Source: Bacillota bacterium (GTDB lineage: Bacteria > Bacillota > Clostridia > Lachnospirales > CAG-274). From it: a DNA stretch of 39,811 nt. Positions within the stretch are counted from its first letter, which is position 1. The number at the start of each line of letters is the position of its first letter. A program made the translations under genes and the position numbers. The notes under the pieces are model-generated. The model worked only from the letters and a program-made list of their open reading frames with translations. It was not told the origin of the DNA and ran no database searches. This document shows, piece by piece, positions 33,295 through 39,811 of this stretch. The DNA lies in NCBI GenBank assembly GCA_017444985.1, contig JAFSVK010000102.1, forward strand, positions 1 through 39,811, given 5' to 3'.

Positions 33295-33323
33295 TTGCAA
33301 TATTTCCAAAAAAATATTACAAT
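33295..33323 (+). promoter_or_regulatory. Sigma-A promoter of the L,D-transpeptidase gene
   Basis: TTGCAA (33295-33300), 17-nt spacer, TACAAT (33318-33323). The ATG at 33370 has AAGGAGA upstream. The 289 nt between copA and this gene otherwise hold AT-rich sequence with runs of A and no gene. Confidence 0.7.
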
Positions 33324-33369
33324 AATCTCTGCGGTTTTATTGATCGAATACAAAAAAGGAGAGACCGAA

Positions 33370-34860
33370 ATGGCGGAAAAAAAGTCTTCGGGAAAAAAGT
33401 CCGAAAAGAAGACTGTAAAGAATAATAAATCTCAAAAGGTATCCACTGTTAAAAAGGTAGCTATAGCATTTTCGCTATCGCTCGTCATAATACTTGCCAT
33501 AGCTGCAGGCACCTATGCTTATATCGGCAAGGTATACTTTAAAGATAAATTTTATCCCGGCACATTTATAAATGAATACGATGTTTCCGAGGCTACGGTA
33601 GACGATGCCTATGCCCTTATGGATGCGGATATACAGGCATATAAGCTTACCATCACCAAAAACGGTGAGCTTGTGGATGTGCTTGCGGCAAAGGATATAG
33701 GCTTTGATACCACTTCCATATTGGCAAATGTACAAAAGCTTTCCGATGATAAAAATATACTTGCTTGGGGAAAATACTACATTTCACCTCAAAAAGTAAA
33801 CCTCAGCTTTGATAAGGTGGTAAAGTACGACGAAAATAAATACAACGAGTCCGTAAACGGCTTAAATGTTATGACATTACAACCTACGGTGGTAAACCAA
33901 AATGCCAAGGTTATATACTCCGAAGGACAATATGTGATACAACCCGAGGTTTGGGGAGACCAAATAAATACGGATATTGTCAAAACAGCCATAAAAGATT
34001 GTGTGGACAATATGAAAACCACACTTGAACTTAAAGATATAGATTGCTACTATCACCCCGAAATATTAAAGGATAACCGGACCCTTGTAGACGGGGCGGC
34101 AAAGGCTAACAACTATCTTAACAGAACAATAAGCGTAAAGGTCATATCCTCTTCCTACACCTTGGGAAAAGAGACCCTCAGAAGCTGGATAAATGTAGAC
34201 GATATGGGCAATATGACAGCCAATGAAGAGGCTATTAGAAAATATGCACAGACCATATTCAACCAGTACACCACCCTTGCAGGCTACGGTATAGAAAGAA
34301 AGTTTAAAACATCCTATGGCGATACCGTAACGGTTTCGGGTGGCGACTACGGAAGGCTCGTAAACAGAGACGACCTTAGAGAAGAAATTAAAAATGTAGT
34401 GCTTTCCGATGACAGAACACTTATAGATGTACCTTTTTCAAGAGGTGCCATGGGCTCTCTGACAAACGATATAGGTACTACCTACGCCGAGATAGACCTT
34501 ACAAATCAAAGAATGTGGATGTACTCCAACGGACAGGTGGTAGTAAAAAGCGACATAGTAACGGGAAGACCTACAGACGGTCACGCCACACCTCAGGGTA
34601 CATACAAGCTTAAATACAAGCAACAAAATGCTACATTAAAGGGCCCCGGATATTCCACAAAGGTATCTTGGTGGATGCCCTTCAATGCCGATATAGGTAT
34701 GCACGATGCCGTATGGCAAAGCGCCTTCGGAGGCACAAGATACAAAGACGGCTACGGCTCCCACGGCTGTGTGAACCTGCCTTTGGGAAAGGCAGCCGAA
34801 ATATATAAATATGCGGTAGTGGGAATGCCCGTAATATGCTATTACCATTCCCCCGCTTAA
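33370..34860 (+). CDS. Membrane-anchored L,D-transpeptidase (YkuD) with PG_binding_4 domains
   Basis: 496 residues from the ATG at 33370, chosen for AAGGAGA 7 nt upstream; the frame is open back to 33235 but that part is low-complexity Lys/Ile with no site. A Lys/Ser-rich cytoplasmic tail, one membrane helix (about residues 31-52), then an outside region with two putative peptidoglycan-binding domains (FYPGTFINEYDVSEATVDDAYALM opens the first). The C-terminal YkuD domain has YAEIDLTNQRMWMYSNG, IVTGRPTDGHATPQGTY, GMHDAVW and the catalytic SHGCVNLP with Cys467. It forms 3-3 cross-links or attaches proteins in the wall. Monocistronic, followed by a strong terminator. Confidence 0.92.
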   Translation: MAEKKSSGKKSEKKTVKNNKSQKVSTVKKVAIAFSLSLVIILAIAAGTYAYIGKVYFKDKFYPGTFINEYDVSEATVDDAYALMDADIQAYKLTITKNGELVDVLAAKDIGFDTTSILANVQKLSDDKNILAWGKYYISPQKVNLSFDKVVKYDENKYNESVNGLNVMTLQPTVVNQNAKVIYSEGQYVIQPEVWGDQINTDIVKTAIKDCVDNMKTTLELKDIDCYYHPEILKDNRTLVDGAAKANNYLNRTISVKVISSSYTLGKETLRSWINVDDMGNMTANEEAIRKYAQTIFNQYTTLAGYGIERKFKTSYGDTVTVSGGDYGRLVNRDDLREEIKNVVLSDDRTLIDVPFSRGAMGSLTNDIGTTYAEIDLTNQRMWMYSNGQVVVKSDIVTGRPTDGHATPQGTYKLKYKQQNATLKGPGYSTKVSWWMPFNADIGMHDAVWQSAFGGTRYKDGYGSHGCVNLPLGKAAEIYKYAVVGMPVICYYHSPA

Positions 34861-34872
34861 AAGAGTAAAAGT

Positions 34873-34918
34873 AAAAGCTGTGAAGAAGGATGATCCTTTT
34901 CACAGCTTTTTTGTTTTT
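34873..34918 (+). terminator. Terminator after the L,D-transpeptidase gene
   Basis: Stem AAAAGCTGTGAA with an inner AGGAT/ATCCT segment, pairing to TTTTCACAGCTTTT, followed by a T-rich tail TTTTTTGTTTTT. Typical intrinsic terminator. Confidence 0.9.
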
Positions 34919-34944
34919 GGGAAATGTTTATAAGCTAAAAAGAA

Positions 34945-34977
34945 CTGTGAAAAATCGTTTGGATCGACTTTTCACGG
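34945..34977. terminator. Second TGTGA-type hairpin downstream
   Basis: CTGTGAAAAATCG (34945-34957) faces CGACTTTTCACGG (34965-34977), 11 of 13 paired. It lies 27 nt after the previous terminator and may be a backup or a relic copy. Confidence 0.55.
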
Positions 34978-35085
34978 CTCTAAAATGTTTTTAACGTTAT
35001 TTGTAAAGCTTATATGTCGAAAATGTAATACTAATTCTTAGTGGAAAACTTTATATTCAACAAAACACTATTGTGCAATCTGTAG

Positions 35086-35107
35086 GGAACGACCCGAGTG
35101 TCGTTCC
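35086..35107. repeat. Small perfect palindrome in an otherwise empty stretch
   Basis: GGAACGAC, loop CCGAGT, GTCGTTCC: 8-bp perfect stem inside TGTAGGGAACGAC context. The stretch 34861-35178 has no gene; it holds two terminators and this palindrome. It resembles the short GC-rich hairpin repeats scattered in gut Clostridia, but only one copy is in the window. It is not followed by a T-run. Confidence 0.5.
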
Positions 35108-35178
35108 GCTGGGAGTAGCCATTATTTTTGTTATAAAAAATATAAAGATAACTATGGAAATTTAGTATAAGATGTATT

Positions 35179-37101
35179 TTACTCTGCTACTATAGCACAG
35201 CCGGCAATATAGAGTGTATTACATGTGATGCCTCCTTGTGTTTGTGTAACACCTTTTGAAATCGGCACACCGGCAAAGTACACACTGCCACCCTCCATGT
35301 TATCGAGCTTACCCGGATAGAATATTTCATAAAAAACTGTGGATCCGTCGGAACCGGGTGTAAAAGTATGTAGGTGTGTAAATGTTTTGGCGCCTATGGA
35401 TACTTCAGTTTGAGTTCCGGCCCAGGTCTCTTGTACTATAACATCTGCATCATAGGACTCTAATTGATCATAAACATCATCAAAATCAACATCAACAATA
35501 TAATTATCTATATTTGACGAATCATAATTGTCCGGCAATAGTGGGAACATATCCTCATGTTCCTTTATGAAGTTATATGAGTCTTGATTCATTGGTGCTA
35601 AGTCATCTTTGCCTACTATTGTTAGGTGTTTTATAATTGCTTTGTAAACATCCTCGTTTTTTACATCATTTAATAAAATGGAAGGGATATCATCTATGGC
35701 AGCACCGAATCCATACATTGCCATACCGAAATTGGTAATATCGGTGACACCGTCCTCATAAGCTTGAACCAAAGTTCCAATAAAATCATCGGATTGTTTT
35801 TGTGTAAATGATTGTCCGTCTATTACAACAGTGTCTACTAAAAGACTTAAGTTAGGATTGTCATCCGGATTAAACGTAATAGACACATCTCTTCCATCGC
35901 CCTTGGTTTTTCCCGTAAGCTTAACATAAGTGCGTTCTCCGTCTTTTTCCTTACTCCACTCTAAGTTCTCAAAATATGAAGATAAGAGCGTTTCAAGGGT
36001 GACATCGGGTAAACTTTCAAGACGCCAATAAACCCGAACGGAATCCACTGCATTTTGTTTTGATAAAAGCCTGGATGAAAGCCCGATTGAATATGGAATG
36101 CCGATAAACAGACCCAAAATTATGATTACTAAAATAACTGCATCTATTAATTTTTTCATTGGGGTACTCCTTTCTTTTTGAGGAACATAGTTTTCGTAAT
36201 CAATATTTTGCGTTAAAGCACTGTTTGCAAAATATTGTATGTAATATTGCATTATAGCTTGTATTATAGGGGCAGTTTTGTAAACGGTATAGCAATCGTC
36301 GCTTGTAATGAAGATAACATGTTCATCGGGAAAGTTTTCGTTTCCGCTTAACTGTATGTTTAAGAAAATATTCTTAATAAAGTGATCACCGAATTTGCTT
36401 TTATATTGTATTTTTTGAAGTCTTTTATTGTTAGAATTTTGAAGGGCGGAATTTATGCCGAATTTCAGTGCCCCGCTACCCCCAAAAAGCAAACCACCCA
36501 CAACTGCACTTTCTAAAACTCCGGGTTCGCTATATATTTCCCAATTATGGAAGTAGGGTTTGTTTGGAGCAAGGTAAGTATTTAAGAAATAAAGTAACTT
36601 CTTTTTATCAATATTACCGTGTGTTTTAAGGCTGTACCTACTTATCATTATTGAGTTTATTTTTTTTGTTATAATTTTTTTTATGAGATTTAAAAAACCC
36701 CAAATAAACCAGGCTCCAATTAGGCATATTAAATATGGCATAATATCGTCTAAGGGTTCGTTAAATAAAAACAGAAGAACAATAACACTCGGTACAAAAA
36801 GAACCACCGCAATTATAGGTAGAAGGAAAGTAAATATCGCTACATAAACAAGCAGAGAAAAGGGTGATTTGTTTAAAAACTCCGCTGTCGACCGATATCT
36901 TGTTCGCCCCCTTATGTGTTCATCAACGAAGGTTTGTAAATCAGGTAAATTTTCGCTTTGGTAGGATTGAATATTTGTGTTTACTTCCATACCCTGCTGC
37001 GGTAAGTTGCCTGACGGTGGTTGGTTAGCTACACGATACCCACAGTTAACGCAAAACGCTGTATCATTCGGGACATTATAGTTACAATTCGGACACATCA
37101 T
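35179..37101 (-). CDS. Zinc-ribbon membrane protein of unknown function
   Basis: 640 residues. The first 20 residues form a zinc ribbon, CPNC (Cys3, Cys6) and CVNC (Cys17, Cys20), followed by a Pro/Gln/Asn-rich linker. Two or three membrane helices follow at about residues 83-145. After a soluble middle part (about 150-310) comes another helix (about 317-340) and an outside C-terminal domain with YWRLESLPDVTLETLLSSYFENLEW and a beta-rich tail. Zinc-ribbon plus membrane proteins of this kind are common and mostly uncharacterised in Firmicutes. I do not recognise the C-terminal domain. The leader carries a hairpin TAAGCT-AAC-AGCTTA close to the AAAGGGG site. It stands alone. Confidence 0.72.
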   Translation of the reverse strand: MMCPNCNYNVPNDTAFCVNCGYRVANQPPSGNLPQQGMEVNTNIQSYQSENLPDLQTFVDEHIRGRTRYRSTAEFLNKSPFSLLVYVAIFTFLLPIIAVVLFVPSVIVLLFLFNEPLDDIMPYLICLIGAWFIWGFLNLIKKIITKKINSIMISRYSLKTHGNIDKKKLLYFLNTYLAPNKPYFHNWEIYSEPGVLESAVVGGLLFGGSGALKFGINSALQNSNNKRLQKIQYKSKFGDHFIKNIFLNIQLSGNENFPDEHVIFITSDDCYTVYKTAPIIQAIMQYYIQYFANSALTQNIDYENYVPQKERSTPMKKLIDAVILVIIILGLFIGIPYSIGLSSRLLSKQNAVDSVRVYWRLESLPDVTLETLLSSYFENLEWSKEKDGERTYVKLTGKTKGDGRDVSITFNPDDNPNLSLLVDTVVIDGQSFTQKQSDDFIGTLVQAYEDGVTDITNFGMAMYGFGAAIDDIPSILLNDVKNEDVYKAIIKHLTIVGKDDLAPMNQDSYNFIKEHEDMFPLLPDNYDSSNIDNYIVDVDFDDVYDQLESYDADVIVQETWAGTQTEVSIGAKTFTHLHTFTPGSDGSTVFYEIFYPGKLDNMEGGSVYFAGVPISKGVTQTQGGITCNTLYIAGCAIVAE

Positions 37102-37145
37102 ACGATCATCCCCTTTCTAAGCTGTTAGCTTATATATTTTTCACT

Positions 37146-37173
37146 ATATTATCATTTGTTTTTTTTTTGTCAA
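37146..37173 (-). promoter_or_regulatory. Promoter of the zinc-ribbon gene
   Basis: Minus strand TTGACA (37168-37173), 16-nt spacer including a run of A, TAATAT (37146-37151). The leader is about 40 nt. Confidence 0.72.
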
Positions 37174-37371
37174 TCATTTTGCTATTTTGTTTTATTATAC
37201 ATACTACAATATCTATAATAAAAAAGCTATAAACATTGTTAAAGTTTGGCGATTACTTTATGTTCTTTTAGCTTAAACCATGGCCATTTAAAGGAAAATG
37301 TTTATATTTGCCGTTGTGTTGTAGGAATGATTTTCCGGATTTTTGCTTGACCGTGCACGGGGAGGCTACTA

Positions 37372-37400
37372 TTGACAATTAAGCTCAAAACGAATATAAT
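37372..37400 (+). promoter_or_regulatory. Perfect consensus promoter of the RloA-like gene
   Basis: TTGACA (37372-37377), 17-nt spacer, TATAAT (37395-37400). The intergenic stretch 37102-37454 holds this promoter, the divergent one at 37146-37173, and no further gene. The RloA-like ATG at 37455 has GAGGTG upstream. Confidence 0.85.
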
Positions 37401-37454
37401 TATATGCATCAAATTGCAAAAAAAATGCAAAACAGTGCATTATGAGGTGAGCGT

Positions 37455-38777
37455 ATGTTAGTGGAATTTAAGACACGCAATTACAAAACCTTTGTGGAAG
37501 AGGCTACCTTGTCGATGGTATCGGCTCCAAAGCAAAAAGGGCTTGATTATTCCGTGAGAAAAATAAATGTTGGGAGAAAAAAATTGGGGATATTGCCGAC
37601 AGGGGTGATATACGGAACGAATGCCGCAGGAAAATCAAATATTATTTCAGCCTTAGACACATTAAAAGCGATAGTGGAAAGGGGAAATATCAATAATTCA
37701 AACTCCCAAAATATAGATTTTGCTACTTCAAATTTGGAACTTATCCCTAACAGCGAAACGAAGAATGTACCAACGGAATTTGACATTAAATTTTATATCA
37801 ATAAAAAATTGATAGAATATATTATAAAACTTGACATAGGGGAGTTTTTAAAAAATGATGCCAAAAGAAAAGTAATATTTGAAAAGCTGAGTGTAAATAA
37901 CAATGCGATATTTGAAAGGGATAACGAAATTCTGCTCACCGAAGATCCCAAATCCCTAAAATATTTTGATGAGTCCGTGACCGAAGAAAAAATTCAAATA
38001 GCAAACAATAGTTTAAATGATACGGATCTGTTCCTCTGCAATGGGTTTAGACTGATATTTGCAAAAACCATCGTGGGAGAGATAACGGACTGGTTTAAAA
38101 ACAAGCTTTTCATACTCTTTAGATCGGATGCGATGCAACTTATAAAGCGTTTTGATAATGTTTCGGAGCTAACAATATTTTTAGATAAAGCTACCTTGCT
38201 TATAAACAATATCGTAGGGCACAATTGCAACAAGCTGGCATATCTAAAGGGTGAAAACGACAAGGATACAAAACTTGTATCGATACTTCCTATAAACGGA
38301 CAAAATGTAGTTTTGGATTCCGAGGTTTTTGAGTCTTTCGGAACGCTTAGACTTGTAAATATTTTTCCCATCATTCTCAGAGCGATGCAAGAGGGTACAA
38401 CACTGGTAATAGATGAGTTTGATACATCCATCCACCCCATGGCAATAGCGGAAATTATAAATATATTTCATAATGATGATATAAATACCAAATTTGCACA
38501 GTTGGTATTCAACACCCATAATCCTATATTTTTAAACAAAAACTTATTCAGAAGAGACGAAATAAAGTTTATAGAAAGGGATAACGAAACTTTAAGAAGT
38601 GAAATATACTCCCTGTCTGATTTTGGCACAGGTAAAGATATAGGTGTGAGAAAAAACGAGGATTATTTAAGGAACTACATAAACAGTAAATACGGAGCCA
38701 TAAAAGAGTTTGATTTCACACCCATATTTAAAACCGCAGGGGGTGGTGATGCCGATGAAGAAAAGAATAACCAATAG
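37455..38777 (+). CDS. RloA-like AAA (AAA_15/AAA_21, OLD-type) ATPase
   Basis: 440 residues. The N-terminal segment MLVEFKTRNYKTFVEEATLSM is the first strand typical of SMC/OLD-like ATPases, then Walker A GTNAAGKS at residues 54-61. The C-terminal half has TLVIDEFDTSIHPMAI (Walker B) and QLVFNTHNPIFL (the His switch). Such ATPases pair with a second nuclease-like gene; RloA-RloB sets lie beside restriction loci in some bacteria, and the similarly built AriA-AriB pair (PARIS) is an antiphage system. The next gene is RloB-like but frameshifted. A defence role is likely by family, not shown here. The last 29 nt overlap the next frame. Confidence 0.85.
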   Translation: MLVEFKTRNYKTFVEEATLSMVSAPKQKGLDYSVRKINVGRKKLGILPTGVIYGTNAAGKSNIISALDTLKAIVERGNINNSNSQNIDFATSNLELIPNSETKNVPTEFDIKFYINKKLIEYIIKLDIGEFLKNDAKRKVIFEKLSVNNNAIFERDNEILLTEDPKSLKYFDESVTEEKIQIANNSLNDTDLFLCNGFRLIFAKTIVGEITDWFKNKLFILFRSDAMQLIKRFDNVSELTIFLDKATLLINNIVGHNCNKLAYLKGENDKDTKLVSILPINGQNVVLDSEVFESFGTLRLVNIFPIILRAMQEGTTLVIDEFDTSIHPMAIAEIINIFHNDDINTKFAQLVFNTHNPIFLNKNLFRRDEIKFIERDNETLRSEIYSLSDFGTGKDIGVRKNEDYLRNYINSKYGAIKEFDFTPIFKTAGGGDADEEKNNQ

Positions 38778-39418
38778 ATACTACTTTAGCGTAGAGGGTG
38801 AATGCGAAAAATTATATCTTCAAAGGCTTGATAATATAATAAAGGGCGAAAATTCGCCGTTTAATGTAGCTTTTAGTGTAAAAGTCGAAAAACATCCTTT
38901 GAAATATATCAAGGCGCTACCCATTACAGAAAAAACTACCGTATATCATTTGATAGATTTTGGGGATATGGGAGAAACGGAGCAAAAGACATTTAAAAAT
39001 GCCTTGGATAATATGAAAGAGGCGCAAAAATATAAATCAGTAATATACAAATTGGGATATTCAAACCTTACCTTTGAGTTGTGGCTGATCCTGCACAAAA
39101 TAAAATTTACAAGGTCCATAGCAAGCAAAAGTACATACTTAAATATAAAGAAGTATTCAAAACATCTTTTGACAGCATAGAGGAATTTAAAAAGAGAGAT
39201 ACTTTTAAGCGTTGTATGGAAAGCTTGACTATGATATAATTACAGCGATAGATAATGCAAAAGAGATGGACAAGCAAAACCGAAGCAACTACAAAGAGAT
39301 AAATTATAAAGGGTATGGATATTACGAGGTTAACCCTTCTCTTAGCGTACATTTGATCATAGAGAAGATATTGAGAGAAAATAAAATACTTAAAACTGAA
39401 TTATTCATGACACCTTAA
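38749..39418 (+). pseudogene. RloB-like protein, broken by two frameshifts
   Basis: The first frame starts at 38749 or 38755 and reads RITNRYYFSVEGECEKLYLQ, whose EG..E motif suggests a Toprim-like nuclease, then SNLTFELWLILHK. It then leaves frame near 39100-39115. The continuation is in a second frame, HSKQKYILKYKEVFKTSFD through FKRCMES, until about 39220. A third frame then gives DYDIITAIDNAKEMDKQN and EVNPSLSVHLIIEKIL, and ends at 39418. Together they rebuild a RloB of about 220 residues in the usual order. Two shifts make it inactive unless the sequence has errors. The intact partner ATPase lies just upstream. Confidence 0.8.
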
Positions 39419-39439
39419 ACCACTCAACAATCGCTTTGA

Positions 39440-39682
39440 AATGATTTTAGATCAGTAATAAAAAAGATTGATTTTTTCTTGCCGGAAAGTTTTGAATGGC
39501 TTATTTTAAAATCCGATCTTTATAGCAATAACGAAAAAGTTACTGCAATTTTGGAAAATCCTATAGATTATATTGAAAGCAAGGATTATTTCAGTTGGGA
39601 GAGATTTTTCGCTGCTTTGTTGGTGGAAGAAAGCAAACAAAGAGCAAAATTGCAATACCCGAAAAATAAAGGGTACCTCTAA
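39440..39682 (+). pseudogene. C-terminal gene fragment ending in repeat copy E
   Basis: An open stretch following a TGA. It reads VIKKIDFFLPESFEWLILK, SDLYSNNEKVTAILENPIDY and IESKDYFSWERFFAALLVEE, and looks like the tail of a larger protein. There is no start codon with a ribosome binding site. It ends KNKGYL, where GGG TAC CTC TAA belongs to repeat copy E, so the repeat has replaced its original end. I do not recognise the family with confidence. Confidence 0.55.
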
Positions 39683-39811
39683 AAAGTGCTATTGAAGTAA
39701 AATTGAGATAGCTTGTTCGAGGACTAGGAAATGTCTCGAAGCCAATGTAGAGCATTGGTGAGAGACATTGACGACGTACTCGGGCAAGATAGCCAATTTT
39801 ACGATTTATGA
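39671..39811 (+). repeat. 157-bp MITE-like repeat, copy E (right end cut by window)
   Basis: Begins GGGTACCTCTAAAAAGT after the flank TAAA; 141 of 157 bases are present before the window ends. It has a perfectly paired inner arm AATGTCTC / GAGACATT, where the other copies read AATGGCTC. It differs at several bases from copy A at the other end of the window, so the two are separate copies. Confidence 0.92.

Noticed and set aside
33081..33369. CopY or CsoR operator upstream of copA
   Set aside because: Neither TACAnnTGTA nor a clean GC-rich CsoR dyad could be found in the intergenic stretch.
1..39811. Circular replicon, because the ends share the repeat
   Set aside because: The end copies differ by several bases and the gene content is chromosomal housekeeping; shared repeats explain the ends.
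1..39811. CRISPR arrays, tRNA or rRNA genes, phage genes
   Set aside because: No regularly spaced short repeats, no tRNA-like cloverleaf recognised by eye, no rRNA sequence and no phage structural genes. A tRNA scan was not possible here.

Overview
The window looks like chromosomal DNA of an anaerobic, gut-type Clostridia (Firmicutes). The grounds are its AT-leaning composition, heavy use of ATA and AGA codons, strong GGAGG ribosome binding sites, consensus sigma-A promoters, a dockerin protein, and Clostridia-style clusters such as TIGR03960/DUF2344/RNase G. No species can be named. Both ends lie inside copies of the same 157-bp repeat, so the sequence is probably a whole contig that broke at repeats.

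Layout: 141-3770 (minus) is coaE, a lytic transglycosylase, a peptide-type ABC binding lipoprotein and a GalT-like transferase. nadB is divergent (3971-5446). 5804-10559 encodes a Gld-type ABC exporter (ATPase, permease, GldG-like and DUF4340 proteins). bioY, with a BirA-like operator, and a ProX-like editing protein follow, then ilvE on the minus strand. A gene train on the minus strand covers 28881 to 13306: an AzgA-type permease, TIGR03960 radical SAM protein, DUF2344 protein, RNase G, tsaE, tsaB, rimI, a Lon-family protease, then a carbohydrate set (esterase, GH28 polygalacturonase, GT2, TPR protein, dockerin-bearing CotH protein). The set after lon follows a terminator-like hairpin. 28941-29448 is a gene graveyard: a piece of the rpmI-rplT locus fused to a transposase tail. 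Next come a small P-loop protein, an HPr-like protein without the usual histidine, a CopA ATPase fused to CopZ, an L,D-transpeptidase, a zinc-ribbon membrane protein, and a RloA/RloB-type pair whose second gene is frameshifted.

Structures not explained by ordinary genes: (1) a palindromic, transposase-less repeat of exactly 157 bp (three complete and two end-truncated copies) with terminal inverted repeats and 4-bp AT target duplications, which in two places supplies the stop codon of the gene it entered; (2) an ideal Shine-Dalgarno and ATG inside the copA frame, placed to make free CopZ from the same ORF; (3) a consensus promoter whose predicted start is the A of the azgA ATG, suggesting a leaderless mRNA; (4) the rpmI/rplT/transposase chimera; (5) a set of terminators sharing a TGTGA stem. 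Functions are assigned by recognising motifs in translated sequence; no database search was run.
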